Positions 1-9,122 of a DNA stretch of 64,000 nucleotides are shown in pieces. Position numbers and translations under genes: made by a program. Position 1 is the first letter of the stretch, and every line of letters starts with the position of its first letter. A model generated the notes under the pieces. That model did not search any database. It worked only from the letters and a program-made list of their open reading frames with translations, and was not told the DNA's origin. Source of the DNA: Bog-473 sp963728845 (lineage in GTDB: Bacteria > Actinomycetota > Acidimicrobiia > Acidimicrobiales > RAAP-2); NCBI GenBank assembly GCA_963728845.1, contig CAVSLS010000028.1:1-64000 (forward strand). Reading direction: 5' to 3'.

Positions 1-5
1 CGCCG

Positions 6-1736
6 CTAGCGCTCGGCGACCCTTCCCGTCCGGGCCCGGAGCCCGCCGGCCGTCCGCAGGAGCTGCAGCGCCAGCAGCGCGCCGACGCCCTCCCCGGCAC
101 GCAGGCGCAGTGCGAGCAGCGGCTCGAGGCCGAGGTGCACGTTGACCGACCGGTGCGACTGCTCCCGGCTCTCCTGGCCGGCGACGAGGTGGGCCACGAC
201 CGCCGGCTCCAATGCGACCGCGAGCAGCGCCGCGGTGGAGGTCACGAGGCCATCGAGGACGATCGCCGAACCCTGTTCGGCCGCGCCCAGCAGGACGCCC
301 GTCAGATAGGCGATCTCCGCGCCGCCCAGCGCGGCGAGCAGGACGAGCGGGTCGTCGAGGTCGGCATGGGTCGACGCTGCCCTCTCCAGGGCGGCTTCGA
401 CGGCCGCACGCTTGCGCGCCAGCGTTGACGAGTCGCCACCGGCGCCCAGGCCGACGACGTCATCCACCTCCAGTCCCAGCCGGGCCGCCACGAGGGCCGA
501 AGCGACCGTGGTGTTGCCGATGCCCACCTCCCCGAGGGTGACGAGTCGACGGCCGAGGCCCCGGCCCAGGTGGCGGCCGGCCGCCACCAAACGTTCGGCG
601 TCGTCCGCGGCCAGCGCGTCGGACGAGACGAGGTCGCCTTGCGGCGCCCTGGGTCGGCACTCGACAGCCCCGGCGACCGGGTCGCCCGGAACGCCCGCGT
701 CCACCGCGACGACCTCCGCCCCGACCAGCTGCGCCGCCACGGCGCCGAGCGACTCCCCCGCGACAGTGGCCACGAGCACCTCGCGGGTGACAGAGTCGTC
801 GTAGGTCGACACGCCGTGGCGTGTCACGGGATGCCGCGCCGCCGCGATGACAGAAGTCGCCGGTGCCTCCGGTCCCAGGCCCAGCGCAGCCAGGCGGTCG
901 ACGGCGCGGTCGAGCGCGCCCAGCGAGCCCGGCGGAGTCAGCAGCGTGTCCGCCTCGTCGCGCGCGCCGACCACCGATGCGGGCGCGGGGGCGTGCAGGT
1001 GCGATGGCGGCGGCGCGCCGTTCTCCTGCCAGCGCTCCCACAGTACGACATCGGACAGCGGCTGGCGCGACGACCAGCCGGCACGCTCCAGCCCGGGCTC
1101 GGGCGGCCGTTCGTCGGGCCAGCCGAGGCAGAGCCAGCCCAACGTCTCGACCCCATCGGGCAGGCCAACAAGTGATGCGAGCTCGTGGGGCTGGAAGAGC
1201 GTCACCCACCCGGTGCCGACACCCTCGACCCGGGCCGCCAGCCACAGGTTCTCTATGGCGCAGGCGCACGACCACAGGTCGGCGTCGACGTAGGTGGCCC
1301 GCCCGAGTACGCCCTGGGCGGCCGTCCGCCGGTCGCAGCACACGACGATGCCGACGGGCGCCTCCCGGATGCCGTGCAGCTGCAGGTCCAGCATCTGGCG
1401 CCCGGAGCGGTCGGCGAACGTGCCCGCCTGCCGGTGCCATTCCCGGTCGGCCATCAGCGCGGCCCGATCGCGGGTTGCCGGGTCGCGCACCACCACGAAG
1501 CGCCACGGCTGGGAGTGGCCCACCGACGGGGCGGCATGGGCGGCGGAGAGGATGCGCTCCAGCACGTCGGGCCCGACGTCGTCGGGGCGGAAGCGCCGGA
1601 TGTCGCGCCGACCGAGTGCCACCGCGTAGAACACGTCGCGATCCGCTTCGTCGAAGGCCCAGGCGCGTGGCGCCTCCCGCCGCGCCTGCGCCGACGAGAC
1701 GTCACCGACGAGCGGGACGGGCCGTTGCCAGCTCAT
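6..1736 (-). CDS. bluB-cobT: BluB-CobT fusion: DMB synthase + DMB phosphoribosyltransferase
   Basis: One 576-residue protein joins two steps of cobalamin lower-ligand assembly. Residues 1 to about 235 are a BluB-type nitroreductase fold, which splits reduced FMN with oxygen to give 5,6-dimethylbenzimidazole (DMB); the motif RRDIRRFRPDDV and the flavin-site stretch PSVGHSQPWRF are visible. Residues from about 250 on are CobT, which joins DMB to the ribose phosphate of nicotinate mononucleotide. GEVGIGNTT, GAGGDSSTLARK and a likely catalytic Glu in RAGEGVGALL (about residue 549) mark it. Both halves have normal family length (about 230 and 330) and no stop or frame break lies between them, so the fusion looks real. 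It is the last gene of the riboswitch-controlled operon; its ATG overlaps the end of the preceding cobC by four bases. Confidence 0.93.
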   Translation of the reverse strand: MSWQRPVPLVGDVSSAQARREAPRAWAFDEADRDVFYAVALGRRDIRRFRPDDVGPDVLERILSAAHAAPSVGHSQPWRFVVVRDPATRDRAALMADREWHRQAGTFADRSGRQMLDLQLHGIREAPVGIVVCCDRRTAAQGVLGRATYVDADLWSCACAIENLWLAARVEGVGTGWVTLFQPHELASLVGLPDGVETLGWLCLGWPDERPPEPGLERAGWSSRQPLSDVVLWERWQENGAPPPSHLHAPAPASVVGARDEADTLLTPPGSLGALDRAVDRLAALGLGPEAPATSVIAAARHPVTRHGVSTYDDSVTREVLVATVAGESLGAVAAQLVGAEVVAVDAGVPGDPVAGAVECRPRAPQGDLVSSDALAADDAERLVAAGRHLGRGLGRRLVTLGEVGIGNTTVASALVAARLGLEVDDVVGLGAGGDSSTLARKRAAVEAALERAASTHADLDDPLVLLAALGGAEIAYLTGVLLGAAEQGSAIVLDGLVTSTAALLAVALEPAVVAHLVAGQESREQSHRSVNVHLGLEPLLALRLRAGEGVGALLALQLLRTAGGLRARTGRVAER

Positions 1737-2617
1737 GGGAGGGCGACCGAGGCGAGCGCGACGGCAAGACGCTCGAGTCCCGGCACCGAGGGCACCGCGA
1801 CGCGCGTCACGCCCGGCAGCCCGAAGCTGGAGCAGTCGCGGACCACGACGGCGTGCGGCGCCAGTACGTCACGCAGGCCGCCGTGATCGACCAGGACCCA
1901 GTTGGCGTCGGAGGGGCGGACGCCCAGCCCGAACGACGTCAGCAGATCGGTGAGCGCCCGGCGCAGGCGCGCCACGCCCGCAGACCAGCCGGGCAGGTCG
2001 ACCGTCTCGAGCAGGTCGGGCAGGGCGGCTGCCGCCACACCGCTCACCGCCCACTGCGGCTGGCGTGCCCGGCACCGGGCCACCAGGTCCGGCTCGCCCA
2101 GCACGTAGCCGAGGCGCAGGCCGGGACAGGCCAGCAGCTTGGTCAGGGAGCCCACCACGGCGCGGCCGCCGCCCCTCGTCCATCTCCCCGTGGCCAGCGG
2201 GTAGAAGGCCTCGTCCCAGACGTCGGCGATCTCGTCCGTTCCGGCCAGGAGGCCGCTCGGGCTGTGCGGGTTGGAGCGCCACAGTGCCCCGCCACGGCGA
2301 GGATGCAACCCGAATTCGGGTTCCACGACCCGGCCACCCAGCTCGGCGGCGACGAGCGCGATCGCCTCGGCGCCGCCGTTGGTGAGCAACAGGTGCCCCG
2401 CATCGACGCCCATGGCCTCGGCCAGCACCGTCGTCGCGTCGGCCGGGTCCGGATAGGCCCGCAGCGCTCCCAGGTGGCGGGCGACCACCGGGACCGGGTC
2501 CGGCGCCAACGGGTTGAGGGACTGCGAGAGGTCGAGCACGGCGTCGGGATCGAGCCCGAGCGCTCGAGCCACCGCCCGGCCGTCGCCACCGTGGCAGCCC
2601 GCGGGCGGCACCGTCAC
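1733..2617 (-). CDS. cobC: Threonine-phosphate decarboxylase (CobC/CobD-like PLP enzyme)
   Basis: This 294-residue class I/II aminotransferase-fold enzyme should convert L-threonine phosphate to aminopropanol phosphate, the linker used by CbiB. Visible landmarks are TNGGAEAI (about residue 80), SNPHSPSG in the place of the usual NPxNPTG loop, VWDEAFYPL, and SLTKLLACPGLRLGY containing the Schiff-base Lys at about 160. It is shorter than typical CobC/CobD (about 330-360), mostly at the N-terminus, which begins close to the GCHGGD segment. The gene overlaps cbiB upstream and bluB-cobT downstream by four bases each, which suggests translational coupling. A histidinol-phosphate aminotransferase is the main alternative by fold, but the operon context argues against it. 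Confidence 0.88.
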   Translation of the reverse strand: MTVPPAGCHGGDGRAVARALGLDPDAVLDLSQSLNPLAPDPVPVVARHLGALRAYPDPADATTVLAEAMGVDAGHLLLTNGGAEAIALVAAELGGRVVEPEFGLHPRRGGALWRSNPHSPSGLLAGTDEIADVWDEAFYPLATGRWTRGGGRAVVGSLTKLLACPGLRLGYVLGEPDLVARCRARQPQWAVSGVAAAALPDLLETVDLPGWSAGVARLRRALTDLLTSFGLGVRPSDANWVLVDHGGLRDVLAPHAVVVRDCSSFGLPGVTRVAVPSVPGLERLAVALASVALP

Positions 2618-3528
2618 CGCACCACCACCAGACGCGCGCCCCCGATCAACGCGAGGCCCGCTGCCAGCGCGGCACAGACGTCACGCGAGAGCCGCACCGC
2701 CGCACCGATGTCGTCGGCGGCGACCGGCCGCCCGGTGCCGAGGGCCGCCCGCGCCTCGACGCGATCGCCGTAGCGGTTGGCGCCCCCGAGCCGGACGCCG
2801 AGCGCGGCGGCGAACGCGGCTTCCGCCACGCCCGCGTTCGGGGACGGATGCGCCGGGGCCTGGTCGCGCACCGCGACCCAGACCGCTCGTGCCGACCGGG
2901 GCCGGACCACGGCCACCAGCGCTGCCGTGAGGCGCGCCGGCACCCAGGCCAGCGCGTCGTCGAGCCGGGCGCTCGCCCAGCCGTAGTTGGCGTAGCGGGT
3001 CGAGCGGTGGCCCACCATGGAGTCGAGCGTGTTGGCGGCCCGGTAGCCCAGTGCGCCCGGAGCGCCGGCGACCGCGCCCCAGAAGGCCGGCGCCACGACG
3101 GCGTCCACGGTGTTCTCCGCCACCGACTCCACGACGGCCCGGGCGATCTCGTCGGGACCGAGCCCTGCGGGATCGCGCCCGACCAGTGACGGCAGCAGGG
3201 CGCGTGCCCGCTCCAGGTCGCCGTCACCGAGCGACCTCCCCACGTCGCCGGCGGCAGCGGCCAGGGCGCGGCCGGCGACGGCCGACGACGTCGCCAAGGC
3301 GGTCGAGCGCACGACGGCGCCGGCGGCCAGGCCCAGGGCGAGGCCGGCGAGGGCGTGGACGATGCCGGCTCCCCTGGCGTCGCGGTGGATGCGCCGCTCC
3401 AGCCCGGTCATCACGATCCCGAAGAGGGCGACCGGGTGGACGGTGCCCGGGGGCTCGGGCAGGCAGCGATCGAGGGCGAGCCCAGCGGCCGCCCCCAACG
3501 GACGCGGCACGGACCGGCGGCGCCTCAC
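2614..3528 (-). CDS. cbiB: Adenosylcobinamide-phosphate synthase CbiB
   Basis: This 304-residue integral membrane protein attaches aminopropanol (phosphate) to adenosylcobyric acid. The N-terminal LGAAAGLALDRCLPEPP followed by HPVALFG is the family hallmark, as are VVESVAENTVDAVVAP and RAANTLDSMVGHR. Length is typical (300-320). It starts with GTG that overlaps the end of cobS (GTGA) and ends overlapping cobC. Together with CbiZ upstream it allows a complete or incomplete corrinoid to be stripped to cobyric acid and rebuilt. CobD is the synonym used in aerobic-pathway organisms. Confidence 0.93.
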   Translation of the reverse strand: MRRRRSVPRPLGAAAGLALDRCLPEPPGTVHPVALFGIVMTGLERRIHRDARGAGIVHALAGLALGLAAGAVVRSTALATSSAVAGRALAAAAGDVGRSLGDGDLERARALLPSLVGRDPAGLGPDEIARAVVESVAENTVDAVVAPAFWGAVAGAPGALGYRAANTLDSMVGHRSTRYANYGWASARLDDALAWVPARLTAALVAVVRPRSARAVWVAVRDQAPAHPSPNAGVAEAAFAAALGVRLGGANRYGDRVEARAALGTGRPVAADDIGAAVRLSRDVCAALAAGLALIGGARLVVVR

Positions 3529-4251
3529 CGGGCCGCCAGGGCGAGCAGGCCGACGGTCTCACCGATGACGCCCATCGCCCCCAACACGTCACCGGTGTAC
3601 CCGCCGATCCGGCGGACCGAGAAGAACACGACAGCGAGCATCGCCACCAGCTCAGCAGCGATCGACGACGACACCACGGCCCCCCGCACCGACCACGGCG
3701 AACGCCAACGCCGCTCCCATGCCGTAGGCGACGACCCCGTAGCGGGAGGCGGCCGAGTGCATCCCCCCGGGGGCGCCCACGAAGGCCGAGGCAGTGCCCC
3801 CGTCCGCGTGCGCGTACGGCACGGAGCGCGCCACCACGCCCATCATGGTGCGGGACCCGCACCACAGGCCGACGAGCACCAGCGGCCGGGCCACGGCCAC
3901 CGCCAGGGCCGTGACGCGCAGGGACAGCACGAGCACGAGCGCCACGGCGCCGAAGGCCCCGACGCGGGGGTCGGCCATGATCTCGAACCGCCGGGTCCGG
4001 CTCACCGCGGGGAGCAACCCGTCGGCCGCGTCGGCCAGACCATCGAGATGGAGGCAGCCGGTGACCGCGGCGTCGACCGCCACCGCGATCACCGCCGCCA
4101 AGGCGTCCGGCCAGACACGGCCGGCCAGCCACCACGACGTGCCGACGATCGCGCCGACGGCGATCCCGACGAGCGGGAACCACGAGAGCGTGCGCTCGTT
4201 GGGTTCGGCGGCCCGGCCCAGCACGGTCAGGAAGGACAGCGCCCGTCTCAC
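3525..4251 (-). CDS. cobS: Cobalamin synthase CobS (one frameshift)
   Basis: CobS is a polytopic membrane enzyme that joins adenosyl-GDP-cobinamide to alpha-ribazole (phosphate), the final assembly step. The N-terminal part reads RRALSFLTVLGRAAEP, WFPLVGIAVGAIVG, HLDGLADAADGLLP and GGMHSAASRYGVVAYG, all family features. The frame breaks in a run of six C at 3680-3685 (plus strand). Removing one base joins AFAVVGAG to AVVSSSIAAELVAMLAVV and on to a normal C-terminus ending in LLALAAR, with the stop overlapping the GTG of cbiB. The start is a GTG at 4251 overlapping the cobU stop. The homopolymer position makes a sequencing indel likelier than real decay. Confidence 0.85.
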
Positions 4252-4748
4252 GGCGGCGGCCCGACCGGCGGGAGTGCGAGCGGACGGCCGGCGACGACCA
4301 GATAGACACGGTCGGCCGCGACGGACACGGCGTGGTTCACCGCACCGAGCGCGTCCTGGAAGCGGCGCCCCTGCTCGGTCGAGGGGTGCACCGCCAGGCC
4401 GACCTCGTCGGAGACCACCACCGTGTCGCCGGCTCGCCCGCGCAACGCGGCACACAGCGCGTCGCCGTCGGCGGCTGCTCCCGCGGCGGCCACCCACGGG
4501 CCGAGCGAGTCCACGAGCACCGTCCCCTGCACCTCCGCCAGCAGGCCTCGCAGGTCGTCGCCGGCATCGACCGTGACCCAGGCCGGGTCGCGGCGGCAGC
4601 GGTGCGTCGCCACCCGCGCCTCGAGGTCGGGGTCGCCCGACGGGTCCATGGTCGCCACGTAGGTCACGGGCACGCCGTGGCGGGCGGCCAGCTCCTCGGC
4701 CACCGCCGACTTCCCCGAGCGCGTGCCCCCCAGCACCAACGTGATCAC
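4248..4748 (-). CDS. cobU: Adenosylcobinamide kinase / guanylyltransferase CobU
   Basis: This 166-residue bifunctional enzyme phosphorylates adenosylcobinamide and transfers GMP to it, giving the GDP-activated substrate of CobS. The P-loop LGGTRSGKS sits at the very N-terminus and VVVSDEVGLAVHP later, both diagnostic, and the length fits the family (about 170-180). The frame stays open for 100 more codons upstream, but homology starts at VITLVLGG; the chosen GTG at 4748 overlaps the cbiZ stop (GTGA) exactly like the other junctions of the operon. Confidence 0.93.
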   Translation of the reverse strand: MITLVLGGTRSGKSAVAEELAARHGVPVTYVATMDPSGDPDLEARVATHRCRRDPAWVTVDAGDDLRGLLAEVQGTVLVDSLGPWVAAAGAAADGDALCAALRGRAGDTVVVSDEVGLAVHPSTEQGRRFQDALGAVNHAVSVAADRVYLVVAGRPLALPPVGPPP

Positions 4749-5317
4749 CGTGCGGCCATCCTCGAGCGGAGGGCGGCGTACACGGCGCGGGCGACCCGGG
4801 CCCCGTACCGCGAACGCGGTCCCCCGAAGGGTTCGGCCGCGCCCCGCGCCGGGCAGAGCACCGTCACGGCGTCCGACGCGGTGCCGGACCCGTCGACACC
4901 GCCGTGGAGCAGCGCCTGGGTCTTGGCCTCGGTGACGGTGCACAGCAGGTTGGCCAGCGCCGCATCGGTGTGGCGGACGGGAACGAAGGCCACGACGTTG
5001 ATCGTCCCCGCCGCGACGTCGCACGCCTCGTCGGGTGCAGCGGCCCACGTGGGCCGCGTCAGGCCGACGGTGGCCTCGACCCGCACGCCGGCATCCTCGG
5101 CGGCCGCCACCGCTGCCACCTCGGCCGCGGTCAGCATCCCGACCCCGCAGCCGCGCAGGCCCAGGGCATCGCGCACCTCATCGATGTGCGTCGCGACGTC
5201 GCGGCGCGCGTAGTCCCGCGGCACCTGCACGTTGAGCACCCAGTCGCGCCGGCCGATGCCGCCGCCCACCGGGGCGGTCGACGCCGCCAGCTGCGGCGCC
5301 TCGAGCCGCCAGGCCAA
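4745..5317 (-). CDS. cbiZ: Adenosylcobinamide amidohydrolase CbiZ
   Basis: CbiZ cleaves the aminopropanol arm of adenosylcobinamide to give adenosylcobyric acid, which CbiB can then re-use. The 190 residues carry the family stretches APVGGGIGRRDWVLNVQVP, GMLTAA, NVVAFV and LLCTVTEAKTQALL followed by GTASDAV. I chose TTG at 5317 because family similarity begins there; a slightly longer N-terminus in the 84-base gap after cobO is possible. Presence of CbiZ in a bacterial operon with a BtuFCD importer points to salvage and remodelling of foreign corrinoids. Confidence 0.9.
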   Translation of the reverse strand: MAWRLEAPQLAASTAPVGGGIGRRDWVLNVQVPRDYARRDVATHIDEVRDALGLRGCGVGMLTAAEVAAVAAAEDAGVRVEATVGLTRPTWAAAPDEACDVAAGTINVVAFVPVRHTDAALANLLCTVTEAKTQALLHGGVDGSGTASDAVTVLCPARGAAEPFGGPRSRYGARVARAVYAALRSRMAAR

Positions 5318-5401
5318 CGCCGCCAGCGCGGGGGAAGGAGCGGCCCGGGGCCAGGACGCGGAGAGGGCGGGAGCTGCCGAACGTGTGCAGCTCGGACGCG
5401 C

Positions 5402-5983
5402 TCAATACTCGATGCCCTTCATGGCGCGGATGCCCCGCTCGTAGGCGTGCTTCACCATCTTCATCTCCGTGACGGTGTCGGCGATCTCGACCAGTTCCGC
5501 AGGGGCGTCCCGACCGGTGATCACGACGTTGGTCTTCGGCGCGCGCTCGACGATCCCGTCGACGACCTCCGCCGCCGAGACCCAGCCGTAGTTGATGACG
5601 TAGGTCAGCTCGTCGAGGACCAGGAGCTCGTAGTCCCCCGACGCCAGCTTGGCCCGGGCGACGCCCCAGGCGTGGATGTTCTTGGCCGCCGACTCGTCGA
5701 GATCGGTCGACTCCCACGTGAAGCCGTCGCCCAGGGTCCACCAGTCGACGCCCAGATGGCGGGCCAGCTTCTGCTCGCCGACCTTCCAGTCGCCGCTCTT
5801 CATGAACTGGACGACGCCGACCCGCCAGCCCCTCGCCCAGGCCCGACCCATCACGCCGAACGCCGCGGTGGACTTCCCCTTGCCGTCGCCGGTGTTGACG
5901 ACGACCACCGAGTCGACCCGCCTCCGCTCCGCCGGCACGGCGGGTACGGGCAGCGGAACGCGACGGGCCGCTTGGTCGCTCAT
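5402..5983 (-). CDS. cobO: Cob(I)alamin adenosyltransferase CobO
   Basis: CobO (193 residues, CobA/BtuR family) transfers the 5'-deoxyadenosyl group of ATP to cob(I)alamin or precursors. The ATP-binding loop NTGDGKGKSTAAFG, VQFMKSGDWK, LLVLDELTYVINYG and the C-terminal VITGRDAP are clear. Its ATG at 5983 overlaps the reconstructed btuD stop (ATGA). In the raw sequence btuD reads straight into cobO without a stop, but that is explained by the btuD frameshift rather than by a protein fusion. Confidence 0.94.
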   Translation of the reverse strand: MSDQAARRVPLPVPAVPAERRRVDSVVVVNTGDGKGKSTAAFGVMGRAWARGWRVGVVQFMKSGDWKVGEQKLARHLGVDWWTLGDGFTWESTDLDESAAKNIHAWGVARAKLASGDYELLVLDELTYVINYGWVSAAEVVDGIVERAPKTNVVITGRDAPAELVEIADTVTEMKMVKHAYERGIRAMKGIEY

Positions 5984-6850
5984 CGCGCCTCCTCGTTTCC
6001 CACGCTCGGCCGCGACGCCCGCCGTGGCGCGATCACCAGCTCGCCGTCGTCCGTCTGGATGATACGCACGGCGCACCCGAACGCATGCTCGAGCACCACC
6101 TCGTCCAGCACCTCCGCCGGCGTCCCGAACGCAACCACCGATCCCCCCGCCATGAGGAGCAGCCGGTCGGCGAACTGGCCGGCCAGCGTCAGGTCGTGCA
6201 GCGCGCTCGACCACGGTCAACCCCCACTCGCGCCGCAGCTCGTCGACGATCTCGAGGGCCTCCACCCGGTGCGACAGGTCCAACGCGCTCGTCGGCTCGT
6301 CCATGAGGAGCACCGGTGCCTCCTGCGCGAGCGCCCGCGCCAGCACCACCCGCTGGCGCTCACCCCCCGAGAGCGTCGACAGATGGCGCTGCGCCAGCTC
6401 GGCCAGTCCGATGCGCTCAAGGAGCCGGGCGCACTGCGCGACGTCCTCGCCCGACTCGACGGCGAGGTAGCCGATGTGCGGCGTCCTCCCGAGCAAGGTG
6501 TAGTCGAAGACGGACATGTCGGCGGGCAGCTCGGGCGACTGGGGCACGTACGCCAGCGAGCGTCCCCGTTCTCGCCGGGTCATGGCGACCGTCGCCTTGC
6601 CGCCGACGCGCACCTCGCCGCCGTGGTCGACCAAGCCGGCCACCGCGCGCAGCAGGGTCGTCTTCCCGGCCCCGTTCGCCCCGATGAGGCCGACCCACTC
6701 CCCCCGCCCGACCGACGCCGTGACCATGTCGACGGCGGGCCGCCCCCCGAACCGCACCGACAGCGCGCGCAACTCGACCATGGCGCCGCCCTCGGGCGGC
6801 CGGACGCCGCGGCGTCCCCGCCGTTCGGCCAGGCGGATGATCCGGGCCAT
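5980..6850 (-). CDS. btuD: Corrinoid ABC importer ATPase BtuD (one frameshift)
   Basis: This is the ATPase of the BtuFCD corrinoid importer. Walker A GANGAGKTT, the Q-loop in YVPQSPELP, signature LSGGERQRVVLARAL and Walker B VLLMDEPTSALDLSHR are all present. After WGLTVV the frame shifts at about 6207-6210; removing one G gives VVSALHDLTLAGQFADRL and then a normal end at VGNEEAR with a TGA overlapping cobO. The ATG at 6850 overlaps the btuC stop; an internal ATG at 6781 (MVELRALSV) is closer to the usual family start and could be the true one. Confidence 0.87.
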
Positions 6851-7956
6851 CAGGAGTCTCCCGCCCCGACGCCGCGCCCGGCGCGGCGCGAGACGAGCAC
6901 GACGAGGAAGAATGGCGCACCGATGCAGGCCGTCACCACGCCGATCGGCACCTCGGCGGGGGCCTGGACGGTCCGTGCGACCAGGTCGGTGCCGATCAGG
7001 AAGGCGGCACCGCCGACCATGGCCACGGGCAGGATGATGCGGTAGCTCGCCCCGGAGGTCAGGCGCACGGTGTGCGCCACGATGATCCCGACGAAGCCGA
7101 TCAGGCCGCTCACCGACACCGCGGCCGCGGTGCCCAGCGTGGCCGCCGCCACCACGATCAGCCGGGTACGGGCCGGGTGGATCCCGAGCGTGCCGGCCTC
7201 CTCCTCACCGACCCGCAGCACGTCGAGCATGCGCCGGTGGGCCAGCAGCACCGCCGCACTGAGCACGACGTAGGGGAGGATCAGGGTCACGTCGGACCAC
7301 GATGCCACGGAGAAGCTGCCGAGGATCCAGTTGTAGATCTGGCGGATCTGCTCCTGGTCACGCTGCTGCAGGTAGGTCTGGATGGCGGTGAGCAGGGCGG
7401 CCACCGCCACCCCGGCCAGGACGATGGAGCGGCCCCAGGCCCGTCGGCCCCCGGCCACCCCGATGAGGTAGGTGGCGGCGACGGCCAATGAGCCGCCGAC
7501 GAAGGCAAAGACCGGCAGCAGCGCCGAAGAGTCCCCCGCCTCGACGATGTCGATGGTGGCCCCGAGCCCCGCGCCTGCGGCCACCCCGAGGAGATACGGG
7601 TCCGCCAACGGGTTGCGGAAGAGTCCCTGATAGGCGGCTCCGCCCGAGGCGAGCATGGCGCCGACCACGCCGGCGAGCACGACACGGGGTGTGCGGAGCT
7701 GCCACACCACGGCCTGGTCGATGGCGGGGGTGCTCGTGTGGAAGTGGAGCAGCGGCACATGCGCCAGCAGCGTCCCGACCACCTGCGAGGGTGGCACCGC
7801 CACCGGACCGGTGCACAACGCAACCATGGAGACTCCCACCAGGAGGACGGCCGCGACCGCCATGGGGAGCCAGGTGTGGCGGACGCCCGGCCCGCGCAGC
7901 TGCGGCAGCGAGAGGCCCGGCGGCTCCAGCGGGCGGGACGGCGCCGTGGCGGTCAC
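6850..7956 (-). CDS. btuC: Corrinoid ABC importer permease BtuC
   Basis: This 368-residue FecCD-family permease has about ten hydrophobic segments and the family stretches WQLRTPRVVLAGVVGAMLA, GAAYQGLFRNPLADPYLLG, LGIHPARTR and GLIGFVGIIVAHTVR. It forms the membrane channel for corrinoid uptake with BtuD and BtuF. Start GTG at 7956 overlaps the btuF stop (GTGA). The frame remains open far upstream, but that stretch is antisense to btuF and is not coding. Confidence 0.92.
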   Translation of the reverse strand: MTATAPSRPLEPPGLSLPQLRGPGVRHTWLPMAVAAVLLVGVSMVALCTGPVAVPPSQVVGTLLAHVPLLHFHTSTPAIDQAVVWQLRTPRVVLAGVVGAMLASGGAAYQGLFRNPLADPYLLGVAAGAGLGATIDIVEAGDSSALLPVFAFVGGSLAVAATYLIGVAGGRRAWGRSIVLAGVAVAALLTAIQTYLQQRDQEQIRQIYNWILGSFSVASWSDVTLILPYVVLSAAVLLAHRRMLDVLRVGEEEAGTLGIHPARTRLIVVAAATLGTAAAVSVSGLIGFVGIIVAHTVRLTSGASYRIILPVAMVGGAAFLIGTDLVARTVQAPAEVPIGVVTACIGAPFFLVVLVSRRAGRGVGAGDS

Positions 7957-8898
7957 GAGGAATTGCCACCAACCGGGTGCGCCTTCATTTCGGCCGCGAC
8001 GTCGGAGAGGAGGACCACGATGCGCGGTCCCCACCGTGAGGCGATGTCGTCGTTGAGACCCAGCACCCGTCCGTCTTTCACGGCGGCGAGATCCGACCAA
8101 CCGGGCCGCTGCGCCACGGTGGCGCCCGACTGGCCGCAGCAGATCGTGTCCGCCAGCAGGATGTAGCTCGGGTTCGACTTCAGGATGAACTCGCCGCTCA
8201 ACTGCGGGTACCCGCCGCTGGCCGCGGCCCCCTTCGCGGCGTCGGCGATGCTGTGCAGGCCGAGCAGGCCGAGCAGGCGCCCGATGAACGTGCTCGAGGT
8301 GGCCGAATAGTAGGTCTGGTCGAGCTCGTAGTAGTAGGTCGCGCCGCGCGGGGGCTTGTGGACCGAGGCGACGATGCGCGCGACCTCGCTCTTGACCTTG
8401 GCCACCTCCGCCTGGGCCTGGGCCTCGTGTCCGGTCAGCTTGCCGAGCTCCTCGAACTGCGCGTACTCCTGCGACAGGTTGGCGGCAGCGGGATCGCTCA
8501 CCACCGGGATCCCCAGCACGCCGAGTTGCGTGTCCACGCTCGTCGGCTCGTCGGACGCCACGACCAGGTCGGGCTTGTAGGTGGCGATCGCCTCCACGTT
8601 CGGGTTGTTCCCGTCGAGCTGGGTGTGCGGTGCGCCGGGCGGGTAGTCGGAGTTCAGGTCGACCGCCTTGACCTGGCTGCCCGCGCCGATGGCGTAGAGC
8701 ATCTCGGTCGCGGTCGGCGAGAGCGAGACGATCGCCGTGGGGCGGGACGCGACCCTGACGGTGCCGTTGGCGGCGTGCACCGTGACGGGGAACGACGCCG
8801 ACGCCGTTGCCGACAGGGCCAGCGCCGCGGCGACGCCGATCAGGGTGGTGGATACGGCAAGGCGCCTGTACCTGCGCCTGCCCTGGCCTGGTGAACAT
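7953..8898 (-). CDS. btuF: Corrinoid-binding protein BtuF, periplasmic/secreted (one frameshift near N-terminus)
   Basis: This substrate-binding protein carries the class motifs RPTAIVSLSPTATEMLYAIG, PPGAPHTQLDG, YKPDLVVASDE and GGEF-like ligand loops. A signal peptide RRLAVSTTLIGVAAALALSA lies just upstream but in a frame with no start codon. An ATG at 8898, eight bases after GGAGGA, reads MFTRPGQAQVQ and would join the signal peptide if one base were removed at about 8865-8875. I therefore place the start at 8898; without the correction the first in-frame start would be the GTG at 8780, which would lose the signal. It heads the cobalamin operon, directly behind the riboswitch. Confidence 0.87.
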
Positions 8899-8906
8899 TT
8901 CGATCA

Positions 8907-8930
8907 TCCTCCATCGGTGCGTGCGGAGGA
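8907..8930 (-). promoter_or_regulatory. Hairpin masking the btuF ribosome binding site
   Basis: On the minus strand TCCTCC (8925-8930) can pair perfectly with GGAGGA (8907-8912), the ribosome binding site of btuF, around a 12-base loop. Placed between the riboswitch and the start codon, this is a plausible expression platform acting on translation. Pairing is seen directly; the regulatory role is inferred. Confidence 0.55.
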
Positions 8931-9002
8931 CGAAGTGCGCCCGATCCGACACCCGATGGGCATCGAACGAACCGCCCTTCCTCCGAGGACTGGTTGCGTC
9001 GA

Positions 9003-9092
9003 CCCAAGTCAGGCGGCTGGGCTCGCCCCCGTGCGGGAGCCTCACCATTGCGGGACAGCGCCGGATTCCGACCGGACTTCGCTGAACTTGGG
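9003..9092 (-). promoter_or_regulatory. Cobalamin riboswitch
   Basis: The minus-strand leader of btuF contains the conserved cobalamin riboswitch core: a TCCGG..AATCCGG element, then GCTGTCCCGCAATGGTGAGG, then GAGCC..GCCTGACTTGGG in the position of the B12 box. CCCAAGT (9086-9092) and ACTTGGG (9003-9009) can form the closing P1 stem. The element is compact, about 90 bases between the P1 arms. The true 5' boundary may lie further out. It should repress the operon when adenosylcobalamin or another cobalamin is plentiful. Confidence 0.85.
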
Positions 9093-9122
9093 CCACCCCG
9101 GCACAGGGCCGGAGCAGTGCGA

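Noticed and set aside
863..2773. Long plus-strand frames opposite the cobalamin genes
   Set aside because: Arg/Pro/Ala-rich shadow translation of high-GC coding sequence, with no family motifs.
5402..6850. Apparent 482-residue BtuD-CobO fusion
   Set aside because: A one-base shift at about 6207 explains it; correcting it restores the BtuD end and an ATGA overlap with cobO.
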